Positions 1-13,300 of a stretch of 64,000 nucleotides of DNA are shown here, piece by piece (positions within the stretch are counted from its first letter, which is position 1; each line of letters opens with the position of its first letter). A model generated the notes under the pieces. It ran no database searches, was not told the origin of the DNA, and worked only from the letters and a program-made list of their open reading frames with translations. The DNA is from Platycnemis pennipes. Lineage: Eukaryota > Arthropoda > Insecta > Odonata > Platycnemididae. The stretch spans positions 83,223,470 to 83,287,469 of the forward strand of contig OW121848.1 of NCBI GenBank assembly GCA_933228895.1. The letters run 5' to 3'. A program made the position numbers and the translations under genes.

Positions 1-813
1 ATATGGGTTCGAAAACCACAATACATATAATGGTCAGGGCTCTGCAAAATACGTCCATCGTCATAAATCTCCTTGAGTAGGAACTGAAAATAACACACAT
101 GAACCATACAAAACTAAATGGAGATGGAGGTGAGAGAAGTGGAAAATATGCGTAAAAACATAGCAATGTAAAATGCTGCTTAAAATAGTCATCGAAGGAT
201 CTTAAAATCTTCTCTCCTCAAATCGGTCCAGAGGTATTATTCGCTTCTCCAGTATAAGTATAAAGGTTTTACGCGTCTTCTTTTGAACTGAACATTTTCA
301 TTCACCATGCCCCGGTTGAGTTCTCCAATCTCTTCCCTCTCCGTGGAATATCTTCGGATAACAGGACCATCCTTTTGACTTCCACCACTTCGCAAGGAAC
401 GCACATTGCAAATCTCCGCCAGCGTCGAACACACTTCCCCAACCAATACGACTGTGTGATTCCCGTTCCATTTCCAATATCGACTTCTGCAGCTGGATCT
501 GCGCCTTCTTTTTCCTCTGATGCTGGTTGTACCACTTCTTGATTGCATTCCTTCTTCCAGCTCTATTTAACTGGCGAAAACGTTTTTGGATCCCTAGCTT
601 TATAAAGCTTGATAGCTTGATCAGGTACCTGATGATGGCTTAACCGCTGAAACGCGTTGTACGGCTAATAAAAACCGGTGAAATAAGTGCTATATCTTGT
701 GCCTTATCATGATATAATTCCACTTCGTCTTGCCGGACACAGTTACGTTCATCTGAAACATAATATTGACCTTACTTGGTCACAATACGCACCATCCACG
801 ATGCTTCAGTTGA
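1..813. other. intergenic, no gene seen
   Basis: Open frames on the minus strand at about 237-548 overlap each other in two frames and match no family I know. I see no splice context or conserved motif. Nothing further is supported. Confidence 0.5.
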
Positions 814-1063
814 GTTATTCAGGGGTGATGATCTACAGCAGAAGTCATTTGCGCCACTTAGGATAGGTTGGTTATTGGGTAATGGTAGGCACATTTCAGC
901 TAATGGAGGAAGAGTGGAGAGAAACCCGGCGTCGGCAGTAGCCTACTCTTAACGACAGGCGCCAAGGGGACCACGGCTTAACGTCCCATCCGACGGACGG
1001 AGTACCCAGAACCCGGGCCCTCGGAATGGAAGGCCAGTACACTAGCCACCACACCAACACGAG
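814..1063 (-). repeat. tRNA-derived SINE, family A, internally deleted copy
   Basis: On the minus strand this begins with a tRNA-like head (GTTGGTGTGGTGGCTAG, then a degenerate B box), runs through a block containing GGGACGTTAAGCCGTGG, and ends with GGCGCAAATGACTTC. The same order recurs at 25247, 33880, 41644 and 43990. This copy lacks the segment between the tRNA head and the central block that the longer copies keep. SINE assignment rests on the tRNA-like 5' part and multi-copy dispersion. Confidence 0.7.
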
Positions 1064-1382
1064 CCTGGATTAGTTTTTGTGGCCTATTTTCTTCGTTTCA
1101 CCAGACGGAACATGCTTTGCTTTATTTGTCCATTACGGATTTCTCAATCGGTATGAATGCGCAAGTGAATTAATTTCGCACAGTATGAATAGAACCGCAA
1201 GGGTGAACGGAAACGAAGTTCTTCCGTAACATTAGAGGTATGCCAATCTTGAACTTGAACAATATGTACTGAACGACCTTACAATGCGACCACAAATAGT
1301 CACGCTAATTGCCGGCCCTCGATGCACCATCCCCTTTCTATTCGTTCCTACATGAACGGCCACGTACAGACATATCAGCAGA

Positions 1383-2110
1383 ATGCTTAGCCCTGGCATA
1401 GCCGCGGACCACAGAGGAGAGGCCAAGGCGCCGTCAGTTAAAGCAAAGTCGGTAGCTAGGGAGGGCGGAATCGCAGAAATACCGCGACGCGGAGTGTTTC
1501 ACCCCCGCCTTCTCCCTACGAGCCCCACTTCTCTCGTCACCCGACTCGTCCCGACCCTCCCGCATCACCACCTCCATCACCAACTCATCACCCTTCTCAC
1601 ACACACACAACCCACTCCTCCACCTACATCTCATCTTCACCGTCTCACGATATCTCCTCCTACTCCCCATCCCCCTTCCCGAACGCCCGTGTCCTCCCCC
1701 GCCACCTCCTCGCCCCCTCAGAAAAACAAAGGAACACACAACGGAGGGAACGGCACGGCGCTCGCTTCCTCGGTTACGCACGACCACCGAGAGAGAGAGA
1801 CTTCTTCTCATTAGAGACGATTCTCATTCGTTCTCCCTTGTAACCCACCCCAATCTCCGAATAAGGAGGGGGGAGGAGAAAGACTCGATCCCTTCCACTC
1901 TTTTCCCATCTACGAAATGGAGGGACATGAGAGTGAGTGCGAGGAGGCGGGGGAGCGCGGTGAGGGGAAGGATGCCAAATCGGGTAAGGGGCGAGTTTCG
2001 GAAAAGAAAAGGCCTAATAGGAGTCCGCCGCAGGTGGTGCGAGGAGGGCAATGAATGTGCTTCCTTGAGTGAGAAGGCGAATTGGACTCGGGACGGAGAA
2101 ACTCGCTGGC
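1383..2110. promoter_or_regulatory. CpG-rich, pyrimidine/purine-skewed block (possible promoter)
   Basis: GC and CpG density rise sharply against the AT-rich surroundings. The first part is pyrimidine-rich on the + strand and 1850-2110 is purine-rich. Long open frames exist on both strands here, but they are low-complexity products of GC skew and look non-coding. Such islands mark promoters at two gene starts later in this window (36.06 and 55.7 kb), so an unrecognised 5' exon is possible. No downstream coding exon could be tied to it. Confidence 0.35.
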
Positions 2111-2236
2111 TCCGTAAGGAGGATGGCTTCAAGCCGACAAAAAATAAACAGCAGTTAAACTCGCAACACCACAGCGTCCACGGAAACAATGGATAAAAAC
2201 ACAAATGAACCAAAAAAATACACCTGATTTTTCTTA

Positions 2237-2469
2237 AGGCCGCTTTACACGATACAATTTTTTGCACAATTTCTTGTACAAACTCTTGTATAGACTGAAC
2301 GAAATTGTATGTTTGTCTGAATGGAATTAGAACACGTTCTATTTCCCGTTCAGTCATTCAGACAATCGCACAAGTTTTCGTACAATTTGCCGCTTTACAC
2401 GGTACAATTTCCTCATGCAAGAGTTTGTACAAGAAATTGTACGAAAAATTGTATCGTGTAAAGCGGCCT
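2237..2469. mobile_element. PIF/Harbinger-type MITE with TTA target-site duplication
   Basis: The element starts AGGCCGCTTTACACGATAC and ends with its reverse complement, giving terminal inverted repeats of about 25 bp. It is flanked on both sides by TTA (2234-2236 and 2470-2472). A 3 bp TTA/TAA duplication is the hallmark of PIF/Harbinger elements. It has no coding capacity at 233 bp. A third copy of the terminal motif lies internally near 2391 in the same orientation as the left end, so the right-hand 80 bp forms a smaller nested hairpin. Confidence 0.8.
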
Positions 2470-2472
2470 TTA

Positions 2473-5400
2473 GAAGAGGAAGAGTAATAATTGTAATATC
2501 TAGCAACGAATTTCAACCTTCAGTTATAACTCAATTTCATGGACATAAATTGGCCTTGCTTCAAACAAATAAAGGAATCAATTGCTGATTATGCGGACTC
2601 GATAAGCCTTTAAATTCATTTATTTTTCAATCGTTATAAATTACAAATACGTGTATCGTGCAACAGAACAATTCACCCATTAGATTTACCCCTTGAAACG
2701 TGCATAATGGAAATCACGAAAAAAACTAGTGTCAAAAGAATAACCCTATGTTGATCGAGAAAAATATTTTTTCCCCATTTGGCTCTGTTTTAAATAAATA
2801 CCCCGCTGCAATTCTTTTTCTACGGTAGGATTAAACACGCCAAATGACTCATTTACATCATGAGGCACACCTATAGCACGGATTCTACTTGAAAAACGAC
2901 TTCCGTACTCCTTAACCACTTAACAGTAATCATCAGTAGAACGATTCTCGTTACATCACCTTGTCATCGGGATATATTTTTCGAGAACTACTGATACAGC
3001 CCCATTCTGACGACACCGCAATTAGGGCAAAAAATAAAAGGGTGATCATAACTGATACACTACACGGAGACAAATTCACCAGACTGAAGCAAAGGTATTT
3101 ATTGATAACTTCAGAGCGTACATACTTAATTCCGGAAAAATAGATTTAGGCTTCAATAACATCAACGTATCTATAAATAAGAAAAATTTCATGAATGGAA
3201 GTTTCCTCGAAGAAGATTGAAGAAGAGGGAAAGAAAAACACGCAATGCACCCACCGCCATGAGGACTTTTTGGATGAATAGTCTTCCATTGAAGACGACG
3301 ATATGGAAAAAATACGGTCTGCCTACCAAGGACAAAACTGCGAGCTGGATAAAGATAAGAGCCCTATTCGGGCTCCTCGGCTCAACCCTCTTCATCCAGT
3401 CAACCCTCCCGCTCGTGGACCGCGTTCCGTTAACGCTCGAGGGTAGGTGCCCGGAAGGAATCACATGCCACCGCGGCAGTCCTTCCGCTGCGCACAGCCG
3501 CACAAAAAATTACTAGAGATTTAAGTACAGGCAAAGACATATTCCAACTACGGTTGAGATGGTTATAGGTACAGCACCACCAACTGAGAACTCGTGAGGT
3601 ATTAGCTTTTTAACAAATAATCCGATAACATCAACGACGAAACCCTTCACCACATTAATATTTTCCAAGAGAAACCTATTTAAATATCTTTGTATGCTTG
3701 ATTTTGTACATGTGATTGAGAGCTCCCTTATTTTGTATATACTCCTTCCTTCCCACCCTCCCCCTTTTTATTCCTCTGCCCCCTTAAGAGTACGGCTTCG
3801 GGGATATTTTCTTCATTTGTCATGGCTTACAGCAGTAGAGACGTTCATTTCATTGTTCTTACCCTAAGCCTTGAACCTATGCAATACAGTATGTATATGC
3901 TAAATAAACAAAGCACGCATCTTTGCACTTCCTAACTGAATACAAAATATAAGTCAATTTAATAAACCGACCCAGTGCAGTGTAGTGTATACTCTGCATA
4001 TACACTGCAGTGTATACTCGCACAACTTATTTTTTAAGTCATTACCAACAATAATTGTGAAAATACTTGTGAACACTTACACTACGACATACTGCGCAAT
4101 TAATAATCTTTGAAACACAATAAAATACTATACAATATATTTTATACGGTTCATTTTACTTAACAACCATAAAACAAATGAAATATTACAATCAATGATT
4201 AATTATACATTATCATGATTACAGAGAAAAGCTCTAAGAAAAAAAACTCGACAGCAACACAAGTGTAATAGTTTACATGCTCAGAGAATATTTTAATCCA
4301 CCACACGTCACTAGCATCAAATTTAATTATTTTTATGTTCCTCCCGGGTGGACGCTCAAATAAAGACGCATCAGAGGATGAAAAAATTGCTCGATCTTGC
4401 TACGGAGGCATACAATTTTCGTAGAATAATGAGAACTCTCTCCATTGAAATATGTAACCATTAGTGAAAAATCTGGTGTCCTTCTGTCAGGTACATCACC
4501 ATCAACGGTCAACATTCCTGAAATTGATTTTACAACACTCGATTCTTATCGTAGCTATTCCCTTCATATCATCACATATCCTTCATCATTTGCTTCACAT
4601 ATTCCCCACGTAATCTTACTCAGAAGATCTTCCTATTCACTATTTTCCTCTAATTCAAAAACAATCGCAGTAGCTAGGTACTAAAATATTGAGAAAAACC
4701 ATGACATTATTACGCAGCACATTACTTAACTCAAAAGCATGGGTAGTAGAATACAAAAATTGAGCGCGGCACTTGAGACTAAAGAATCCATCAGCCACAT
4801 TGCATACCCTAAACACACACAACAGAAGGCACTTCCCACAATCATTCGCACTTTTCCCACATGGCACAAGTTGTTTCATATTTATTCCTCATATTATCTT
4901 ACCTTGATAGTAAAATTTTACCTCAATTTAAAATCTATACTATGAAAATAACACATTGACATTAGATGCAAACGACTGGGAGTGAAATATATAGTAATAT
5001 TAAAAGAGAAACACTATCATTAAAGAAGTATTCCTTCGATATCCACTTGTTACCTAGCAATCCCCTGAAAGGCCTTGTGGCAGGAGGGACTCATTTTCAT
5101 GCATTTACTCTGTGTATGACTTTTTGAATGCATGGTCTCCTAGAATATATACATAATTTTCTGGACACTCACTTTGCATTACACATTAAATTTCTCGGTT
5201 TTCGGAGAGGCGTTTCGTTACTACTTATCATCCTCCCAGGAACAGCACATTGGTCTTTTACCCGCGGTTATCTAGCACGACAACTACAGACCCATAGTTA
5301 CATGACGAAAAACCCACCCGGGCGGGGTATATTGTGTATGACCTGAATAGCAGTAAGGTATGTTATTAATATCAATAACGTTAATAAAATATTAAGTTTA

Positions 5401-7190
5401 ATATATCGAATGACCTGTGAGTGCAACTGATGATGCAAAAATAGATACAAAAAGCTTTGACGTTAAAATTAAAATATGGATCGGAATCTATTTTTTTTTC
5501 ATCGAAACACGCATACTAGATATAACACACACCAATGCACAACACTGTAAAACATTATGATGAATTATCACAAGCTAGATCGCATATCGCCGGCTGGCCA
5601 CGGCCGGTCAGATCGGTAATACGACAGTCATGCAATTGGCAGATTGCGGTTACTAATCCTAATATGATGTGATATAACATCCGTATTTGGATAACCTTAA
5701 AACCAAATATAGCCGACCTACCTAGATCTGATTTACTCACAGACTTTATAGTATTTAAATGAAGAGCTCGACCGCGTACCGTACTTCAACTGTTGAAAAT
5801 AATTTCCGACAATTTACGAGAAGTATTTACAAGGGATGTCACGCACTCAGTGAAAATATTAACATTGGGAAAACAGACCATGACGATTTTTTGCAAATAA
5901 TTTTTGAACACATACTCCCCGGTTTTTCCGAATTATAAGGCAAAAATAATGACATTGATTGCTTCATGTCTACTTCTAACCGCAACTGATATTTATGAAA
6001 GCAATGTGTTGATCGTACGTGAAAATACAACACCTTCAATACGAATACGTAGCAGACTGAGTGAAATCAAAGCTCACAGTTGTTAGCCGTTGTATGGCAT
6101 ATGGAAGTTACAAAAATCATTGCAATGCTAGCGGTATTTATATATATTAGAATAACATTTGAAATTAACATGTAAAGCATGAAAATACTGAAAATTACGT
6201 TAGGAAAGGAATGGTTCTGTGGCGATCAGTCAGCATACAAATATTTCTATTATTTGACCAGAAAATAATTATCTAATTCCGAGATATTCTATCCATCCCA
6301 TATCATTTGGTTTTAATATCCGAAGTTATATGAGCCTGCATCAACAACATTACCAAACTCACAGTAATTTTTTAAGCACGCACAGCAGAATGTGTACACT
6401 TTCCCATGTAACAGGTATTATCATACGTTGCGCTGTGGACATAGTAAAATATACATTTTAAATAACCAAAATGTATAAATAAAGGGAGAGATTAAACATC
6501 TGCAGAAAAGTCAACGTCGACGTGTTGACTAATAGACTTCATTTTGGCATTGCTTAAAGTACTGAAGGTAAAAACCTCCACAGAGTTGACATTAATGAAC
6601 TGAATTTATCAATAATGGCACATTGATTACATATTGATAAATTAGACGATTGAGTTTTGATAATTACTATTATTAGTACGTGCAATTTTGAACAAAAATG
6701 ACACTTATTTCCCGGTAATGGAGCATGGGCGTGATTGGCGTAAACGGCGAGTCAAATGACCGTATTTCTTCAATACAAAGTAAATAAACATTATATGACC
6801 TTCACCGCACCGTAAGAAACATCTAGTCCTAATACATATGCAGTGACATAAGGACAGAACTCCAAATTTAAGAGTGGAAGCAACTATCATGTTACCAGAA
6901 ACCAAGCCACGGCTATCGCTTGCACATGCATTTTCTGCATTTAAATAAGCTCTTAGCGTGGAAATAAGCACTACTTCTGTCTCCAAAGCAGAATAACTTG
7001 AGTTTTGACAGAAGACATGAGTTAGACTTCATCAATCGATCCTATCCGTACACTCAAGTCACGGAGCCAAATAATACAAGAGTGAGCGGGGAGAAAGACA
7101 ATTATAGCGATCAAGATAAAAACGAATAAAAAACCTTACCTTTCATAGTCCAAATTTCAGCTGATTACAGAAAAACTTCCTCTGCAAAGA
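2473..7190. other. intergenic, AT-rich, no gene recognised
   Basis: I see no conserved protein motif or convincing exon. A GC-richer patch at about 3350-3510 is open on both strands, but neither translation is recognisable. Short palindromic clusters occur near 3975-4020 (repeats of GTGTATACTC-like units). An assignment to a 5' regulatory zone of XPA is only by position. Confidence 0.5.
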
Positions 7191-7335
7191 AGTAGCGATG
7201 TTCACTTCATTCCAACGAACATGTGAAATGCTGCTCAGAGATGGCGGCAGTGATCAATGCAACACAATTGACTATCGTATTGGAGTCAGTGTTTACCTAC
7301 AGAGAGAGAATTCGTGTTAAAGAGTTCATTTCAAA

Positions 7336-10300
7336 ATGGAACGCGGTGGTCATGATTGTGAATTAAAAGGCAGTTCCAGTAATCATTCTGATACCGTTGC
7401 TAATGAGCGGGAAAAATTAACACCCGCCCAATTAGCGCGAATGGACAAAAACAGGCACCGGGCATTGCTCATCAAGCAAGCAAGGCAGAAAGCCCAGCCG
7501 TATCCCAATGAGTGAGAATTATTTAAACCTGGGATCTGTATTTAATGAATCAAGGGTCGAAGTAATCAATTTTATTTTATTTATAGTATTTCAAAAGCAG
7601 CAGAGAAAAGCATAATCCGTGTACATGGCAGTAAATTTATCGACACTGGAGGAGGTTTTCTCTTGGAAGAGAAAGACTTGACTGAACCTGAAGAGCCTGT
7701 ACGAATTTACTTTGTGTATGTTAAATTTATAGTTTCAATTTTTGTACTTATCGATTGCCTTGTCATTTAGGTGGTTGTTACGAGTCAACCTCCACCAATT
7801 ATAGAACCTGACAGACCAAGTTGTATTGAGTGTGGTGAGGAGTTCTACGATTCTTTCCTCTTCCAGCACTTCGAGTATGCTGTGTGTGACAAATGCAGGT
7901 GTGTGCCCTTCGCATGAAATGTAATAAGTGATTTGGTTTCGCCATTAATCTAAAAATTAGTGAATATGTAGCGATTCCACTGAGGAAAACCTTGCTCTCA
8001 TTAAATAATAGGCCTATAATAGGTTGACTTAAGGTTTTATGTCCGCGTAGTATTGTGTGAACCTTATTTTTGAAATTGCTGTGAAATTTATTTTGGCGAT
8101 TTCTCTGAAGAGCTTTACATGTACAAATAACACAATGAATTTATTTAGGGACAACGAAGACAAACACAGCCTCATCACAAAAACCGAAGCCAAAAATTAT
8201 TATCTCTTGAAGGATTGTGATTTTGATAAACGTGAGCCAGTTTTGAAGTTCATAGTAAGGAAAAATCCTCATAATTCCAATTGGGGAGACATGAAGCTTT
8301 ACTTGCAGTTTCAGGTAGGTACCATAAGGTGTGATAATACATTGTATTTCCGCAGTAAAATCTACAATTGTTAATTAATTTTTTTGTAAATCTTATAATG
8401 CCTTCAGAAAGTGTGTTGTCTTATCTGGCTCTACACTTGCACCGAAGTAATGTAATATGATATTATTGATTATAGGTTGAAAAGAGAGCACTTGAAGTTT
8501 GGGAATCTGAAGAGAAATTGGAAGAAGAAAGGGAGAGACGGCAAGAAGCTAAGGAAAAGTCAAAACTCAAGAAGTACAACAAACAAATAAAAGGTAAAGT
8601 ATGTCTTCAATTTTATCTCTGATGTGTGAAAATCCAATTAGCAACCTTAATTGAGTTGTGAGCTGGAAGGAAATTTCGATGCTTTCGAAATACATATTTT
8701 ATGGGTTGTACTAAGAACCCAAAGGAAATAAATACTAATAATCCTAGTTATCCTGCATTTGTGTCACAGGTGTGTTAGTATTTTTATGTTGTGGTAATTT
8801 GTATAATCATGCATTATGACATTTAGTGATGGTACCGGACCCACTTATTCACTGATGGTTTGCTCTATTACCCATGGCTTACTTAGTTTCGGAAAATTGT
8901 ATAATATACATATTAACTTTTGGCAGTAAACTAATATTTGGTGGATTTATTGGTAACAGAACATAGAATCTATTTGAAATGTAAAAGTGGGAGTAATTTC
9001 CTGGTACCCCTGAGCAGCAATATGGGTGTAGACCACGAAAATTCAATTAATTGTTTTAGTGTATGTGATATAGAACTTTCTTGATTTTCCACATCATGTT
9101 TTCTTTATACTTATATTATATGTCACTTCACTTGATAACTTCGCACTTCCTTTGGGGTAGAATCTAAAATTAATAGTAGTGGTACATATATTTTCTTAGC
9201 GGTCAGATGTATCAAGTCAAATATTCTCTGTAAAAATGCATTACATACAGACATGACATGCTACTTTATGGGAAAATATGTCAAAAAAATTAATGAAATA
9301 CTGAAATCCTAATATTAACCTGACATTTAGGCATAGAATGCCTTGAAAAATTTGTATTAATCAATTCCATGGAACCGATGTTATGTTCATGAAGAATCTT
9401 TTTGTCCAGATTACTCATCTAGTGTTCCTTGCTCATTATCTTAACATTCCTCATTTGGCATAGTAATTTTCTCTCAGAGATCCACCATATTATTATTTGC
9501 AAAGTGTAGAGCATTCATATTGCATGTAATAATGGAGTGGTTCCCTTTTTAATAGTTCTTGACAGTGTAATATTTAATGGTAGGTATAATCATCGTTTAC
9601 CCGTTAGAAGGACAGAAATTGGTATCTGATTCTCAAATTTGTAGTGTTTGTAGCCAAATTAATTTATGTAATAATGTTTGAAGAATCTGCAAATCCAAAT
9701 TCTTCTGGTTTTTCATAGCCCATACATTGCTTTAACACTGGAAAAGAATTAGATCCTCTCACGGCGTATGATGTGGATGATGTCTTCTTCACAGGCTTTC
9801 CATGAGGTTGGGCGTTCAGCTACAGTTTTAATGCTGATTCAGCCATAAAATCATTGACAGCTAAATCCCCAACCTGGTGGAAGACATTAGAAGACTTTTC
9901 TCCCATTACCCCTTGCTTTATTTTTCTACATGAGCATGTTTTACCTATTATGTGTTTAAAACAAAATTTCTCTTTATGATAGGTAAGTACACATCATGCA
10001 ATTTACATCAAATGCTACTGTTTCCTACCTCCTTCCAAATAACACATTGAAAACTCATCTGGTATAATTTGTGTTCCTTCGTGTGAATAAGCTGAAAGAT
10101 TATATTATATACCATATTTGATAGCATACAAGACTCCCTCATTTTTTTCAGTAGGGCATATTTCTGGGGAAAAATTTTATAAACAACTTTGTGCAGTTTT
10201 CTATGACTATAAACTTGTGTTGATCAGTTTCTTTCGATAAATTGCTCGGACCATAGCGAAACCATATTGTTCCTATATATACCCTAGTGCCAATCATAGC

Positions 10301-13300
10301 ATGGAGGTGAAATAATAACAATTACAGCTGACATTCTTTATGTTAAATGTAAAGGCCAAACCTTCATATGAAAGAAGATCTGGGGGTGATTTTTTGAGCC
10401 ATAACTTTGAAAAGAAGGTACATGTTAAATGCCCTCATTTGCAGCTATGACCTTATATTTGTTTGACCTATGAGGTAAGAACAAGCTGCAAGAAAAATAT
10501 ATCTTTCCCAGGAAAGCATTACAAGGCATTGGGCCTCGGTGAATTTTTATTTAGATTGAAGTTTCTTTTGTCATTTCAGTTATGGCACCCACAGTAGTGA
10601 TTATTTCTAATTGATTATGTATGTCCATACCTTTTACCTTCCCTGGACATTGTACACAAATAATATTGTACACGGTATAATCTGAATTATTATGCTGATT
10701 TTTAACTTTCAAAACAATAACCCCCATTCTGAAAGCAGAAAATAATTTATTTTAGGAAGACGTCTTGTTTTCTTGAGGAAAATAGTGGCTTAATGGGATG
10801 ATATTGTTTGTCACCATTGTTTACCTCAGTTATTGAGATGCTCAATGTTATTGGCTGTTTTGTGGTGGATATGATTCATTATAAATTCTACCACAGCAAA
10901 CTCAAGGTTTGCAGATTTATAATGAATCAATTACTGAGACCCCTTTCCCTGTTACCCCTTTTTTTTACTGCAAAATACCTGAAGTACCTTTTAATGATCA
11001 GTTAGCACCAAAATAAATTTCTCATGGCATTTTTGTCATGGTCCAATTTTTAGGTTAGTAAACTATCAATAGCCAAGCAACTTTCCCTGAAATTTATCAA
11101 AACAAGCCATATTTAGCTATCTTTTTTTAGTTTTATGATTATATATGTTAATATTAAGGCATTGTTCTTTACTTGTTATCTATCGGGGTGAGTGATGTCA
11201 TTACAAGCTCATGGTTGATGATCTTCAAATATCAAGGTTATTTTTAATGGAAGAGAGATTGCTGTTTTGCAGAAGTCCATTATGTTAATAGTGTTTGGCT
11301 TTAGAAATTTTGCAACCTAAGGGAAATTCTTTGTGCATATTAAGTTCATATTGGGCTAGGCTATAAAAGAAAACCTAGTGGTACTTTCTCAGTCTTGGGA
11401 ATTAAACTCTTAGAAAGAGCAATGGAGCATGCGTAGACTGATAAGTATATATTCCACCTGGAAACTACAAAGTAAATAGTATTTGCAAATTTTGTGTCAA
11501 AAGGTATACTTTAAAAAAATAAATGAAGCATAATTGCTAGGAAATGGAGGAACAATAATTAAAGCTTGATTTGTATTGTTATGCTTACTGCACCCAACAC
11601 TATTCCAAAATTTTAACATTGCTTTTAAAAAACTTTAGCAATTTTCCACAATGTACATTGTGGAAAATTGCTAAAGTTTTTTACTCATCCAATATGTCTA
11701 AATTCCACTACGTGACGCCTGATACTGTGATCTATATTGCTTTTAAAGCTGCCAAGGCTTCTTGTCTACTCTCGATAAAAGGTGATATGAATAAAGGAGA
11801 GTCTCTGGTGTTCTAGGTGTGCATTGCATTTAAGAAAGTATTTGGTTTTTCCTTGGATGCCATTAAAAAGTGAATTTGCAACGGCTGACTACACCATGAT
11901 TAGGTATGGGTAGTTTTTATCAAACAAACAAACTAAACCTAGGGAATGGTCATGTGTGACAAATTTTGCACTACTTAAAATTCATGTGTGATGAGTGAAA
12001 TGCTGAAAATATCTATATATTCATGTCAGAACCATTGTTTGAATTCACATCAATACAGGGCCCCATTTGTGTCCCCATGAACCATGTCTTGATGGGGAAT
12101 TACTGTTTTTCTGTTAGGATATATGTAGAGAGGGAAAGAAGTTTCAACTGGAATGGAATAAAATTGATGGTTTCAGGCGTAACTTTATGGAATTTGCTTT
12201 CATGCATAATGAATGATAGAATAAACTTGGTATTTCCACAAATATTAATATGATTGGAAATACCAAGTTTATTCTATCATTCACTAAGCATAGAATGGAA
12301 TAAGTTACCTTCTGTGTTAAATACTTTTATTTGGTAACCATTGCTATGTTTAAAGAAAAACTCAAGTGGTGTGTGTGTTTGAATGAAATTCTTGGATGCA
12401 TATGGCCTGAATCAACTGTTAAAGAATGAGTACAACATGGACAAATGTTTTTCACTATATTTTTTTCGTTGTGTATTCCTTGAGTTTCAAACAAGGTTGG
12501 TTAAAAATAGATGTAAATGGCGGAAATGTCTATTCAAACATGTGTCTTTCGTAAATGCCATGATATGCTAAATGAATTCAAATTACCATATTTGATGGAA
12601 TATACAACACTTCCTAAATGTTGGTTCAAATCTAAACCTTGGGTCTTATATTTGAATGTTCATCCTCAGAAACGTGCCCCACAGACAAGTGGGTCTTATA
12701 TGCCATCCAATAAAGAATATAAATTGCTAGTGATATTATCAGCAATCATAGCAAGGGAATATGCAATCACAGTAGTGACCCAAAATAATTGTAGATCAAA
12801 CATTATAAAAACCTAAAGCAAGCTATTTTGTGTAGGATTTTTGGTGTGATGCTGCAAATGAATGTATCATATCATGTAGCAACTGTAGAATTAATAAATT
12901 ATAGTTAAGTTAATGTCCATAAGGTACCATTTATATGGCTGGAAAGACAGTACATCAAAATTATTATAACATGTAAAGAAAGTGTAAAATCCTAGGAGCC
13001 TCCACCAGTGCTTAGTATATGGGCCAATGTCACAGTTTCTTTTTTTTTTGGAAATCGCCAGCTTCTTTTGCATTATGTAAAGAGGGGTGTTAGGACAATT
13101 AGGGATGTCTGAAGAATTTATGGTGGAAGGGGAGAGAGTCAGCATGAGGTAGCTCAAGTATTTAGCTGAGGTCAGCTCAAGTATCTCAAATTTTGATCAG
13201 TGAATGCAGAGTAGATGTGACAAAATATGGACAATTGAGGTGAGATTTTACTTAGCAAACCTATTAGTTGCTCAGACTTGTGTACTGATGGAGAATATAA

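Noticed and set aside
1383..1814. 143-codon + strand and 125-codon minus-strand open frames
   Set aside because: Both arise from a pyrimidine-rich GC block. Products are P/T/H-rich or R/G-rich with no domain or splice support.
3189..3516. Overlapping 99- and 104-codon frames on opposite strands
   Set aside because: Mutual shadows in a GC-richer patch. No motif and no convincing splice sites.
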